A DNA stretch of 21,251 nt from a virus. The notes below the pieces were generated by a model. That model was not told where the DNA came from. It did not search any database and saw nothing but the letters and a program-made list of their open reading frames with translations. Of the stretch, positions 1-6,706 are shown piece after piece. Each line of letters starts with the position of its first letter. The first letter of the stretch is position 1. The stretch spans positions 1 to 21,251 of IMG/VR virus record IMGVR_UViG_3300048597_000206. One strand, given 5' to 3'. The position numbers were made by a program, and so were the translations under genes.

Positions 1-121
1 GCAGGTGGCCGATGCCACCGGGACCCTGACGATTCTCCACGACATCAACTTCGAGCTGCGGGCGCAGGAATCGGTGGCCATCGTCGGTGCTTCGGGTTCG
101 GGCAAGAGCACCTTGCTGACG

Positions 122-126
122 ATCAT
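122..126. other. Putative 5-bp target-site duplication (right copy)
   Basis: The five host bases directly outside the prophage terminus are ATCAT. Mu-type transposition duplicates 5 bp of target, so these bases should recur next to the left end, which lies outside this window. The call rests only on the position of the terminus at 127. Confidence 0.45.
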
Positions 127-129
127 TGA

Positions 130-157
130 TGCCGCGCGAGAAAAAAGTGCCGCGCGA
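130..157. repeat. 10-bp direct repeat in the terminus
   Basis: TGCCGCGCGA occurs at 130-139 and again at 148-157, an 18-bp period separated by an A-rich stretch. The first copy lies within the region aligned to the Mu R1 site. The repeat may be part of transposase recognition; binding is inferred from position only. Confidence 0.6.
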
Positions 158-181
158 TTGAGATAAAGGAAGCGGCCTGCT

Positions 182-224
182 CCTTGCAACGAGCGCAAAC
201 AAATTGCGCCGGGCGCAAGCAAGG
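182..224. repeat. Nested inverted and direct repeats near the right end
   Basis: An inner hairpin has arms GCGCAA (193-198) and TTGCGC (204-209) around ACAAA. Outer arms CCTTGC (182-187) and GCAAGG (219-224) are also complementary. Direct copies GCGCAAACAA (193-202) and GCGCAAGCAA (213-222) start exactly 20 bp apart, about two helical turns. The structure could be a weak terminator for the late operon, which ends at 243, or a pair of protein-binding sites. There is no U-tract, so the binding-site reading is preferred. Confidence 0.55.
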
Positions 225-242
225 CATGCGGACGGCCCGCAC

Positions 243-1877
243 CTACGCCAGAGTGGCCTCGATCGAGCCGACGATCGAGCACACGATGTTGTTCCCTGCT
301 GCGTCGGTGGCCACCTCGATGCTGTAGCCGCAGGTGTACGTGCCAGCAGGGTCGCCGTTGGCCGTACTGACGGTGAACTCCAGCAGGTCGAACACGTCCA
401 GCCACACGCCGGGCGGCTTGGTGCTCGCGTACCCGTCCCACTCCCGATTGCCTGAAGTCTTGCCCAGCCTGAAGTACAGGTCGGGGAAACCTATCTCGTC
501 GCCGCCCGACGCGTAACGGTCATCGCCGACGTAGACCTTGTTGACCGGACCGCCGCCGTCCAACGAGTAGTAGGCTGACAACGCGCGGCAGTCGCCCTCG
601 ATGTAGCCGCCCCCAGCAACCGTGACGATGTCGAGCTCGATGCGCAGCACCAGATACCCGGTCGAGATGTGCGCCAGCAGGCTCAGGTCCACGTTGAAGA
701 AGTCCCACCCGCCCAGCACACCGATCTCGAACGGCGGCGAATCGTCGTATCGCCTGTTCCTGGCCGAGTCATAGAAGGTGTCGCTGCAGCGCAGCACGAT
801 GCCGGGATAGGAGCCAGGCCCGGTCGGCGTCCCGCTCAGGACGCCGGTGCTGCCGTCCAGCGCCACGCCTGCAGGCAGCGAACCGGCCAGCACGCTGTAG
901 CTACGCGGCGGCGCGCCGCCAGTCCAGAAAGACGAGTAGTCGGTGCTATGGAACTCGTCCTGCCTCAGCGTGCGCTGGAAAACCGCAGTCGCGTCCACCG
1001 TCGGGGGGTCTGGCCGCGGGTTGTCCAGAAAACCAATGATCCGAGCGGCCCCCCAGCCTTGGCTCAGATCCACCACCACGCGCGAGTCGTCGTTGAACGC
1101 CCGGCAATCCGACTGCATGTAACGGAAGGCCACGCCCGTCAACGTCGCCCGGTCGTTGACATTCAGCCGCTGCGCGCTGGACAGCGCGGCGCCCAAGCTC
1201 ACGTTGCCGATGTTGCCCTCCCAGTCGATGAAGCTCAGCGTGCCCCAGCGGTAAAGCGGCTTGTGCCGTTGCCAGCCTGGCAAGACCGCCGCATTGAAAA
1301 AGCATTGCGCCGGGCTCATCAGCTCGCGCGCCAGCACCTCGCCGTCGATCGGGGGAATGTGCCCGCGCGCGTAGGGGGCAATGACAATCAGGCCAGGCTC
1401 TCCCGGCAGCTCCAGGGTCGCCACGGTGCCCACCGCGTCCTCGGTGAAGGTCACGCACCAGACGCTGCGCGTTTCCACCACGCCCAGGTTCTGCCACGCC
1501 GCCTGGCGCAGCAGCATGGCTGCCTTGGCTGCTTTCAAGGCCGCCAGGGCAAGCCGCGCAGGCGCGTTCTTGGCCTGCACCTGGCGGTACTCGCGCAGGA
1601 TCGACTCGAACACCTTCTGGGCCGCGCTGGCGCCGGCCGGGTCGGCCTGCAGCGTCTGGCTCACGAACTCGAAGGCCTCGTTCAGGTTGGCCCGAAGCGC
1701 GGCCTCATACACCTCGGCCTCGTTGACCAGGGGCTGCTGCTTGGCGATCGCCTTATCCAGTGCCACCACGCCGGCGACGGCAGCGTCATACAGCGCCACG
1801 CGCCGCGCCTCCCCAAAGTCCAGCCGCACGGTGTAGCGGCCATCCTTGCCGCCGCCGGTGATCAGCGCCCGGCCCAT
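243..1877 (-). CDS. Putative tail tip/fibre-like protein with Ig-like (He_PIG-type) segment
   Basis: 544 residues. The frame is open further upstream, but ATG at 1877 is chosen because it overlaps the stop of the preceding tail gene (TAATG) and begins MGRALITGGGKDGRYTVRLD, a coherent protein start. Residues 35-130 are Ala-rich and helical. Residues 135-285 are beta-rich with aromatic patches (GTLSFIDWEGNIGNVSL). Residues about 320-366 resemble a He_PIG/Ig-like fold (LPAGVALDGSTGVLSGTP). The C-terminal part from 390 is beta-rich and Gly/Tyr-rich, as in surface-exposed tail proteins. It is the last gene of the late operon, 116 bp from the prophage end, the place where tip or adhesion proteins often sit. 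No enzymatic motif is visible. Receptor binding is an inference from position and composition; the exact family is not recognised. Confidence 0.8.
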   Translation of the reverse strand: MGRALITGGGKDGRYTVRLDFGEARRVALYDAAVAGVVALDKAIAKQQPLVNEAEVYEAALRANLNEAFEFVSQTLQADPAGASAAQKVFESILREYRQVQAKNAPARLALAALKAAKAAMLLRQAAWQNLGVVETRSVWCVTFTEDAVGTVATLELPGEPGLIVIAPYARGHIPPIDGEVLARELMSPAQCFFNAAVLPGWQRHKPLYRWGTLSFIDWEGNIGNVSLGAALSSAQRLNVNDRATLTGVAFRYMQSDCRAFNDDSRVVVDLSQGWGAARIIGFLDNPRPDPPTVDATAVFQRTLRQDEFHSTDYSSFWTGGAPPRSYSVLAGSLPAGVALDGSTGVLSGTPTGPGSYPGIVLRCSDTFYDSARNRRYDDSPPFEIGVLGGWDFFNVDLSLLAHISTGYLVLRIELDIVTVAGGGYIEGDCRALSAYYSLDGGGPVNKVYVGDDRYASGGDEIGFPDLYFRLGKTSGNREWDGYASTKPPGVWLDVFDLLEFTVSTANGDPAGTYTCGYSIEVATDAAGNNIVCSIVGSIEATLA

Positions 1878-3256
1878 TACGCGCTGCGTTCGCCCACGTC
1901 CATGTAGGCCTCGACGCCGCCGCTTGTCAGCGTGGCGGTGTAGTTGATGTAGGCCACCACCATCGATGTGTCGGCATACAGCGCGCGCATGGCCGGGCGC
2001 AGCAGCCAGTCCATCTTGCAGCGCACCCGTGCGCCGCTGCTGTAGGTGCTGATGCTGCGCAAGCCCGCCAGCGTGCGGTCGTAGACCGCGCTCGGGTTGT
2101 CCACGGCGGGCACCGCGTCGCCGTAGCCGCTCAGGCTGGCCGTGTGGTTGGTGGGGCCCTGGTCGATCTGCAGCGTCTGCAGCGGCGCGGCCGCCACCTC
2201 CACCTCGATCTTCTCGCCGCTGGACAGCACCGCAATGCGCTTCACGGAGAAGGCCGTCGCCAAGGCCAGGGTGTCGATCCAGACCCCGCACGCCGGAATC
2301 ACGCAGCTGGCAAAGCATGCGCCGCCGGTCTGCAACGTGGCCTGCCAGCTGCTGATCGGCACGCGCACCAGCCCGCCTGGCGTGCTCAAGTCCATGACGT
2401 GGCGCTCGGTGATCAGCGCCGCCAGCCGGCCCGTCCAGTCGTGGAAAGCGCGCACTGCCGGCTGGCCCAGCAGCGAAGCATCGGATAACCGCGCGTTGAA
2501 TCGACCGGCCGAGCCTAGCAGCGACACGGCACCGAGCATTGAATCCGCGGCGAGCCGGGCGCTTAGCCCGCCTTCCTCGAACTCAGCCACTGGCGGGGTG
2601 AACGCCGCGGTGTAGCGCGCCACCCCCTTGGTGATGCGGATGTCGTCGATCCAGCCATAGTGCCCCGCAGTGCCGTCCGCATCGTTGCCGATAGTCAGCG
2701 CGGCCGCAGTGCTCTTGAGCGTGGCCGAGCTGCTGCCAGACACTGGCGACGCGCCATCTACAAACAGCCGAAATGTGCTTCCGCTGCGGGTTACAGCCAG
2801 GTGATACCAAACGTTCTTTACAAGCGCTGCACCGTGCGTCAGGGCAATGACCTGGCTGTCTGCGGTGTTCACCGCCTGGAAAACCGCCTGGTATGAAGTC
2901 CCGCCTGGTGAATCGGCCCACAACGACCACTGATCAAAGCTGCTGTTCCCAGGCTGCGCCAGCAGCCAGCTGCCGCTCCAAGCATCGGCGTCCTGCTGGA
3001 AGCGCACCCAGCACTCGATCGTGAAGTCGCCCGTCGCCAGATTGAAGGCCGACGCGTAGGGGACTGTCAGCTTGTCGTCCGTCCCGTCGAACTGCGCCGA
3101 CGCGCTGCCGTACTTCTTCTGCCCGGTATCCACCTGGGCATTGGCCAAGGCCGTGACCGTATGCGCGTTGCTGCTGCTATCGGGGAAGCTGGTCGAACCG
3201 TCCGTGCCGTTGCAGTGCAACAGCAGGCCGACGTTGGCGAAGTTCGGGTCGGACAT
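1877..3256 (-). CDS. LamG/concanavalin A-like domain tail protein
   Basis: 459 residues. Residues 1-225 form a LamG-like jelly-roll: LLLHCNGTDGSTSFPDSS at the start, then FTIECWVRFQ, WYHLAVTRSGSTFRLFVDG and YGWIDDIRITKGVARY, the usual signature of this fold in phage and surface proteins. Residues 230-459 are a different structural domain (FHDWTGRLAALITERHVMDL; ACFASCVIPACGVW) of the kind found in tail-tip proteins, without any enzyme motif. The gene starts at ATG 3256, 24 bp after the preceding gene, with no clear Shine-Dalgarno, and its stop overlaps the next ATG. A plausible role is carbohydrate or surface recognition at the tail tip, which would act in host range. The LamG assignment is clear from the sequence; the binding role is inferred. 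Confidence 0.85.
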   Translation of the reverse strand: MSDPNFANVGLLLHCNGTDGSTSFPDSSSNAHTVTALANAQVDTGQKKYGSASAQFDGTDDKLTVPYASAFNLATGDFTIECWVRFQQDADAWSGSWLLAQPGNSSFDQWSLWADSPGGTSYQAVFQAVNTADSQVIALTHGAALVKNVWYHLAVTRSGSTFRLFVDGASPVSGSSSATLKSTAAALTIGNDADGTAGHYGWIDDIRITKGVARYTAAFTPPVAEFEEGGLSARLAADSMLGAVSLLGSAGRFNARLSDASLLGQPAVRAFHDWTGRLAALITERHVMDLSTPGGLVRVPISSWQATLQTGGACFASCVIPACGVWIDTLALATAFSVKRIAVLSSGEKIEVEVAAAPLQTLQIDQGPTNHTASLSGYGDAVPAVDNPSAVYDRTLAGLRSISTYSSGARVRCKMDWLLRPAMRALYADTSMVVAYINYTATLTSGGVEAYMDVGERSA

Positions 3257-3280
3257 GGCCAGCGCTGCGCGTGGCTGGCG

Positions 3281-3670
3281 TCAGCCGATCGTGGCGCTCA
3301 GCAGCTCCACGGGCGTGCCGGCCACCAGCGACAGCGTGTTGATCACCAGCTTGCCGGCCACCGGGCTGCTGCCGGCTTGCGCATCCATCGCCAGGTACAC
3401 CGTGCCGGTCGAGTTGCACACCTCGCCATAGGCAGCTGCGCCGGTGGCCGCAGCGTTGGGGGTGCTGGCCGCCGTCAGCGTCAGCTGGCCGGTGGTGCCG
3501 TTCACCGTGCCGCAAGGGTCGGTCAGCGTGATGGTGGCCAGCAGCACGTCGGCGCTGCTGCGGATCTTGATCGTGCCCGGGCCGCTGCCGCTGTCGACCA
3601 GGTCGCGGAACGACGTATGCGCCGCGATCTTGGCCGCGGCCGAATAGGTGGGTGCGCCAGGTGCCGGCAT
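3281..3670 (-). CDS. Small phage structural protein, hypothetical
   Basis: 129 residues, rich in Ala, Thr, Ser and Gly and almost without charged residues after the first 40, with beta-strand patterning (KLVINTLSLVAGTPVELL). It starts at ATG 3670 behind a good AAGGAG Shine-Dalgarno that overlaps the stop region of the gene before it. It lies among tail-tip genes, so a minor virion component or an accessory to the LamG protein is likely. No family is recognised and no enzymatic motif is present. Confidence 0.75.
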   Translation of the reverse strand: MPAPGAPTYSAAAKIAAHTSFRDLVDSGSGPGTIKIRSSADVLLATITLTDPCGTVNGTTGQLTLTAASTPNAAATGAAAYGEVCNSTGTVYLAMDAQAGSSPVAGKLVINTLSLVAGTPVELLSATIG

Positions 3671-3683
3671 GGTGTGCGCTCCT

Positions 3684-4034
3684 TCAGTTGAGTTTTTGAA
3701 GCACCAGCGCGCGCAGCGTGGACTCGTCGGCGCCTGGGCTGTAGGACTCCAGCGCCACCAGGTACACGCCGTCGCGCGTGGCCGCCACCACCTGGTGGTA
3801 CAGCTCCACCAGGCGGCGCACAGCGGCCTCGCGCGTGGCGCTGTCGCTCACCCAGGCCAGCTCCAGCACCCGGTCGGCCGCGGTGTAGCCGCCGTCGTTG
3901 ACCACCGCGCCGCCATCCAGCGTGGCGATGCGGCTCACGCGGCGGCGAGTCTCGCCGCCGGTGCTGTCGGCGTTGACAGGCAACTCCACGTGCCCGGCCA
4001 GGTCGGCAGTCATGGTGGACAGCGTGACCAGCAC
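3684..4034 (-). CDS. Tail protein following the tape measure, hypothetical
   Basis: 116 residues, starting at GTG 4034, one base after the tape-measure stop codon (4036-4038). An in-frame ATG eight codons in is the alternative start. The sequence has strand-rich segments (RRRVSRIATLDGGAVVNDGG) followed by a helical part (REAAVRRLVELYHQVVAATRDG) and ends at the Shine-Dalgarno of the next gene. Genes in this position directly after the tape measure in siphoviruses usually encode distal-tail or tip-attachment proteins; that role is inferred from order alone. Confidence 0.75.
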   Translation of the reverse strand: MLVTLSTMTADLAGHVELPVNADSTGGETRRRVSRIATLDGGAVVNDGGYTAADRVLELAWVSDSATREAAVRRLVELYHQVVAATRDGVYLVALESYSPGADESTLRALVLQKLN

Positions 4035-4035
4035 C

Positions 4036-5991
4036 TCATACCCCCAGCAACAGGCCCAGGCCGTCTTTGTTCACGCGGACCTGGATCGTGCGCAGAATCT
4101 CCCACATGAAGGCTTCCAGCTGCGGCTGCAGCCCGGCGCCGTCGATCTTGATCAGCGCGTCGCCTTTTTCCAGGCTGCGGGTCTGGGCCTTCATGTTGGC
4201 GATCTGGGCCTGGACCAACTCTTTCTGCAGCTCAAAGGACTTTTCGCGCAGCGTGTTCTCCTTGTCGATCTGCGCGAACAGCGCATTGCGCGCGCTGCTG
4301 TCCAGGCCATCGAGCGAATTGAACAGCCCGAACAGGTCGCCCAGCACGTCGCCGGTGCTGCTGATGCTGGTGTTGATCGAGTCGAACGCGGCAATCACCT
4401 TCTTCGCATCGGCCTCGATGCGCGCCACGTCGATCTTGGCCTTGAACTCCATCGCCTTGATGCGCTCGTTGCTGGCCAGCTTTTCCAGCTCCAACTTCAG
4501 CTTGCCGGCCGACTGTTCGGCTTTGTCGGTCTGATCCTGCAGCTTTTTCAGGTTCTCGGTGGCCTTGCCAGTCGGGTCCAGGATCTTCTGCTGTGCTTCG
4601 CCCAGCTTGATCGTCGCCTTGCTGAACTCATCGGCCGAGAGGCGGTTCTCGAGGTACGTCTTCGTCAGCGCGCCGCCGAGCTTGTTGATGTCCTCGATCG
4701 AGGCCGCCGACTTGAGTGCCGCGGAGAAACCGGCCAGTATCTGCTCGCCTCTCGCGGCAGGGTTTGCAGCCAAGTCGTTGAAAGCCCGGATGATCGCCTC
4801 GATTGGCTCCTTCACCTGGCTGGGCTTCACGCCCAGCGCCGCCAGGCTTTCATTCAGCTTCTTGGCCTGCGCCGCGGACGTGTCGAGGCCGCCTCCAGCG
4901 TCCTTGATTGCAGCCCCGATCTTTTGCATTGCTCCGGGAATGAGCAGCCCGCTCTTTTCGCTCTCCTCCGTGTAGCCCAGTAGGTCGTCCCGCGCTCCGC
5001 GCGTGCTGTCGGCCGCCTTGGCCATCGCCCGGTCGATCGCATCGCCCAGGCCGGTGAAATTGCCGGTCGCAAGCGCTCCGGCCACGGAGCCGGCCACTTC
5101 GAGAAGCAGCCGGAGGCCGGCCACCGCGCCAGTCACCGCTGCGGTCGCCAATTGAACGCCCTTGGTCAACACCTCGAAGGCGCCGGTCTTGCCGATCTCG
5201 ATAAACGCCAGCGATACGCTGTTCTGCAGCCGCGCCATGCTGGCCGCATAGCCCTCGACGAAACTGGTGTCGCCGAACGTTTCCCTCAGCGCGGCAGCAA
5301 ACTTCGGCAAGAACTCGGTCGCTGTCAGGCCGCCAGTGCTGATCAGCTTGTCCAGCTCCTCAGTGGTCAAGCCCATTGCTTTGGCTGCAATCTGGAAGGC
5401 GCCCGGCAGCCGCTCGCCGAGCTGGCCGCGCAGCTCTTCCATGCTGACGGTGCCCTTGCTCACGATCTGGCTGATCGCCAACAGCGCGCCCTGCGTGTCG
5501 GCACTGCTCTTGCCCAGCGACGACATCGCCTTGCTCACCGCCTCGAAGATGTCGCGGGTGGCCTGCCCTTCCAGCGTGGTGCCCCGGGTGGCTGCAGTCA
5601 GACTCACATAGGCGTCGGCCGCGTCGAAAAGGTTCAGACCAAGCGTTCGTGACAATCCGCTGATGTAGGCAAACTCCTGCCCGGCCGCTTCGGTGCTGCC
5701 CTTCAGCAGCGTCATGGCCCGGTCGAACTTCTCGGCCTCCACGTTGGCGTCGACGAACGCCTTCAACACCACGCCGGCCGCCAGCGCCTTGAGTGACTCC
5801 ACCAGGCGGTCCACGTTCTTGCCCCTATCGCCCAGCTTCTCGGTCTCCTGCGCCAGCTGGTCCACCTTCGATGCGGCGCCCCCTGCAGCGCCACCGATGG
5901 TGGATATGTCGTCGGCCAGCTTGCCCGTCACCGCGCTGGCGTTGTCGGTCGCCTTGAAGATGATGCCCACAGTCCTGGCCAGGTCAGCCAT
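4036..5991 (-). CDS. Tail tape measure protein
   Basis: 651 residues. Residues about 80-270 match the tape-measure N-terminal domain type (TMP_3), with the characteristic QIVSKGTVSMEELRGQ and LGERLPGAF around 176-199. A hydrophobic stretch follows at about 280-308, and long helical, probably coiled-coil sequence at about 465-620 (QDQTDKAEQSAGKLKLELEK). The protein sets tail length and is ejected with DNA. At about 0.15 nm per residue it predicts a tail near 100 nm, at the short end for siphoviruses. ATG at 5991 abuts the TGA of the second-frame extension of the tail chaperone (TGAATG), the usual chaperone-to-tape-measure arrangement. No peptidase or lysozyme domain is visible. Confidence 0.93.
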   Translation of the reverse strand: MADLARTVGIIFKATDNASAVTGKLADDISTIGGAAGGAASKVDQLAQETEKLGDRGKNVDRLVESLKALAAGVVLKAFVDANVEAEKFDRAMTLLKGSTEAAGQEFAYISGLSRTLGLNLFDAADAYVSLTAATRGTTLEGQATRDIFEAVSKAMSSLGKSSADTQGALLAISQIVSKGTVSMEELRGQLGERLPGAFQIAAKAMGLTTEELDKLISTGGLTATEFLPKFAAALRETFGDTSFVEGYAASMARLQNSVSLAFIEIGKTGAFEVLTKGVQLATAAVTGAVAGLRLLLEVAGSVAGALATGNFTGLGDAIDRAMAKAADSTRGARDDLLGYTEESEKSGLLIPGAMQKIGAAIKDAGGGLDTSAAQAKKLNESLAALGVKPSQVKEPIEAIIRAFNDLAANPAARGEQILAGFSAALKSAASIEDINKLGGALTKTYLENRLSADEFSKATIKLGEAQQKILDPTGKATENLKKLQDQTDKAEQSAGKLKLELEKLASNERIKAMEFKAKIDVARIEADAKKVIAAFDSINTSISSTGDVLGDLFGLFNSLDGLDSSARNALFAQIDKENTLREKSFELQKELVQAQIANMKAQTRSLEKGDALIKIDGAGLQPQLEAFMWEILRTIQVRVNKDGLGLLLGV

Positions 5992-6180
5992 TCACTTCCC
6001 CTTGGTCTTGGTTTCCGCGGCGCGGCGTTCGTAGTAGACGAACCACAGTGCGATTTCCTCGTCGGTGACCCAGCCCTGCGGGATCAGGTCGGGGCGGAGC
6101 TGGTAGAGATAGCCGCCTCGCTGCTCGGCGATGCGCATGCAGGCGAAGAGCCCGTCTTCTGCGGCGAGGCGGCTTCGGGC
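5992..6180 (-). CDS. Second-frame extension of the tail chaperone (frameshift product or coupled small ORF)
   Basis: In the -1 frame relative to the chaperone gene, an open stretch runs into a well-formed sequence that includes GLFACMRIAEQRGGYLYQLR and RPDLIPQGWVTDEEIALWF. It ends with TGA at 5992-5994, touching the tape-measure ATG. This matches the G/GT arrangement of long-tailed phages, where a fraction of ribosomes shift -1 near the end of the first chaperone. The candidate slip site is A-AAG at 6180-6183, which would give a fusion of 149 + 62 = 211 residues. It is a short slippery tract, not a full heptamer. Alternatively the 48-residue ORF from ATG 6138 is translated alone, but no good Shine-Dalgarno precedes it. 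That the frame is coding is fairly sure; the mechanism is not. Confidence 0.6.
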   Translation of the reverse strand, partial: ARSRLAAEDGLFACMRIAEQRGGYLYQLRPDLIPQGWVTDEEIALWFVYYERRAAETKTKGK

Positions 6181-6626
6181 TTTACAAGGTCGAAGCCCTC
6201 GCCCGTGAGAGTCGAGATCTGCCCGGTGATCTGTAAAAACTCCACCGGGAAGGCCTCGGCGAAGCGCACCGCGTCCGGCAGTTCCACGGCCGGGCTCACC
6301 GAGCCCATGACGAACATCTCAATGCGCTTGGCCATCTCGCCCGGCGTGGCCGTGCCCACGGCTGCCAGGCCCAGCGATTCGCGGATCGCGGCCACGCGCT
6401 CGCCGCTGCTGCTTTCCAGCGCCTTGGCCACGTCCTGGCGTGCCTTCTGGTTCTGGGCCGCCTCGCTGGCGCGGTGGAGTTCGTTGCCGGAAAGGCCCCG
6501 CACCGTCCATTCGATCGGCTCGCCCGTGCCGAAGAAGGCGGCCAGCGCAATGGTCGGGTCCAGCGTCACCACCGCCGTGCGCGGCTCGAACTTGGCGCGG
6601 CGGAACGCGTCGAGATCAAAACCCAT
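6084..6626 (-). CDS. Tail assembly chaperone
   Basis: 180 residues in the zero frame, starting at ATG 6626 behind a strong AAGGAGGT Shine-Dalgarno. The N-terminal 145 residues look like a normal soluble protein (FEPRTAVVTLDPTIALAAFF ... EFLQITGQISTLTGEGFDLV). The last 30 residues (from EAASPQ) are Ser/Ala/Thr-rich and are overlapped by the better-looking -1 frame described separately. Position between tail tube and tape measure is that of lambda gpG-type chaperones, which coat the tape measure during assembly. Assignment is by position, size and the second-frame extension; sequence families here are highly variable. Confidence 0.7.
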   Translation of the reverse strand: MGFDLDAFRRAKFEPRTAVVTLDPTIALAAFFGTGEPIEWTVRGLSGNELHRASEAAQNQKARQDVAKALESSSGERVAAIRESLGLAAVGTATPGEMAKRIEMFVMGSVSPAVELPDAVRFAEAFPVEFLQITGQISTLTGEGFDLVKPEAASPQKTGSSPACASPSSEAAISTSSAPT

Positions 6627-6647
6627 TCAGTACCTCCTTGCTGCAAC

Positions 6648-6681
6648 AAAAAGGCGCGGGTGCCGTCAAGCCGCCCGCGCC
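6648..6681 (-). terminator. Intrinsic terminator between tail tube and tail chaperone
   Basis: On the minus strand, GGCGCGGG (6674-6681) pairs perfectly with CCCGCGCC (6653-6660) across a 13-base loop and is followed at once by five T residues (6648-6652). It lies 26 bp after the stop of the abundant tail-tube gene and just before the Shine-Dalgarno of the chaperone. It would let most transcripts end after the highly expressed structural genes, with partial read-through for chaperone and tape measure. Confidence 0.8.
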
Positions 6682-6706
6682 GAGGTGATCGCGCTCTGCG
6701 CGCTGA

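Larger units (their letters stand above)
2..166 (+). pseudogene. ABC transporter ATP-binding protein, 5' fragment cut by prophage insertion
   Basis: The frame is open from the window edge and reads as the start of an ABC ATPase domain. It has an A-loop/beta-strand region (TLTILHDINFEL) followed by a complete Walker A motif, GASGSGKST, then LLTI. In LolD/YbbA-type ATPases the sequence continues with roughly IAGLD and the rest of the nucleotide-binding domain. Here it continues only with IDAAREKSAARLR and stops at 164-166. Host sequence ends at about 126; the last residues are encoded by the prophage end. The real start codon is outside the window. The Q-loop, signature motif, Walker B and H-loop are missing, so this allele cannot make a working ATPase. 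The resemblance is closest to ATPases of lipoprotein or macrolide-type exporters (LolD/YbbA/MacB group), but so short a fragment does not fix the substrate. Confidence 0.85.
127..242. mobile_element. Mu-like prophage right terminus
   Basis: The element begins TGATGCCGCGCGAGAAAAA at 127. The right end of phage Mu, as I remember it, begins TGAAGCGGCGCACGAAAAA: 15 of the first 19 bases agree, and a GATAAA block falls at the same offset (36-41 bases from the end) in both. The TG terminus, the abrupt end of the host ATPase frame at the same point, and the end of the phage late operon only 116 bp away all agree. The segment up to 242 has no gene. It contains a 10-bp direct repeat, a 10-bp repeat at 20-bp spacing and a small hairpin, all candidates for transposase binding sites. 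The rest of the window to 21251 belongs to the same element. Confidence 0.8.

Noticed and set aside
1878-2318. Upstream extension of the terminal tail gene
   Set aside because: The added residues are out-of-frame reading of the LamG protein's C-terminal coding region; the ATG at 1877 with TAATG overlap is the sensible start.
6234-6240. G-TTT-TTA as the chaperone slip site
   Set aside because: A shift here would replace a well-formed segment (QITGQISTLTGEGFDLV) with poor sequence (TDHRADLDSHGRG); the later A-AAG keeps both good segments.
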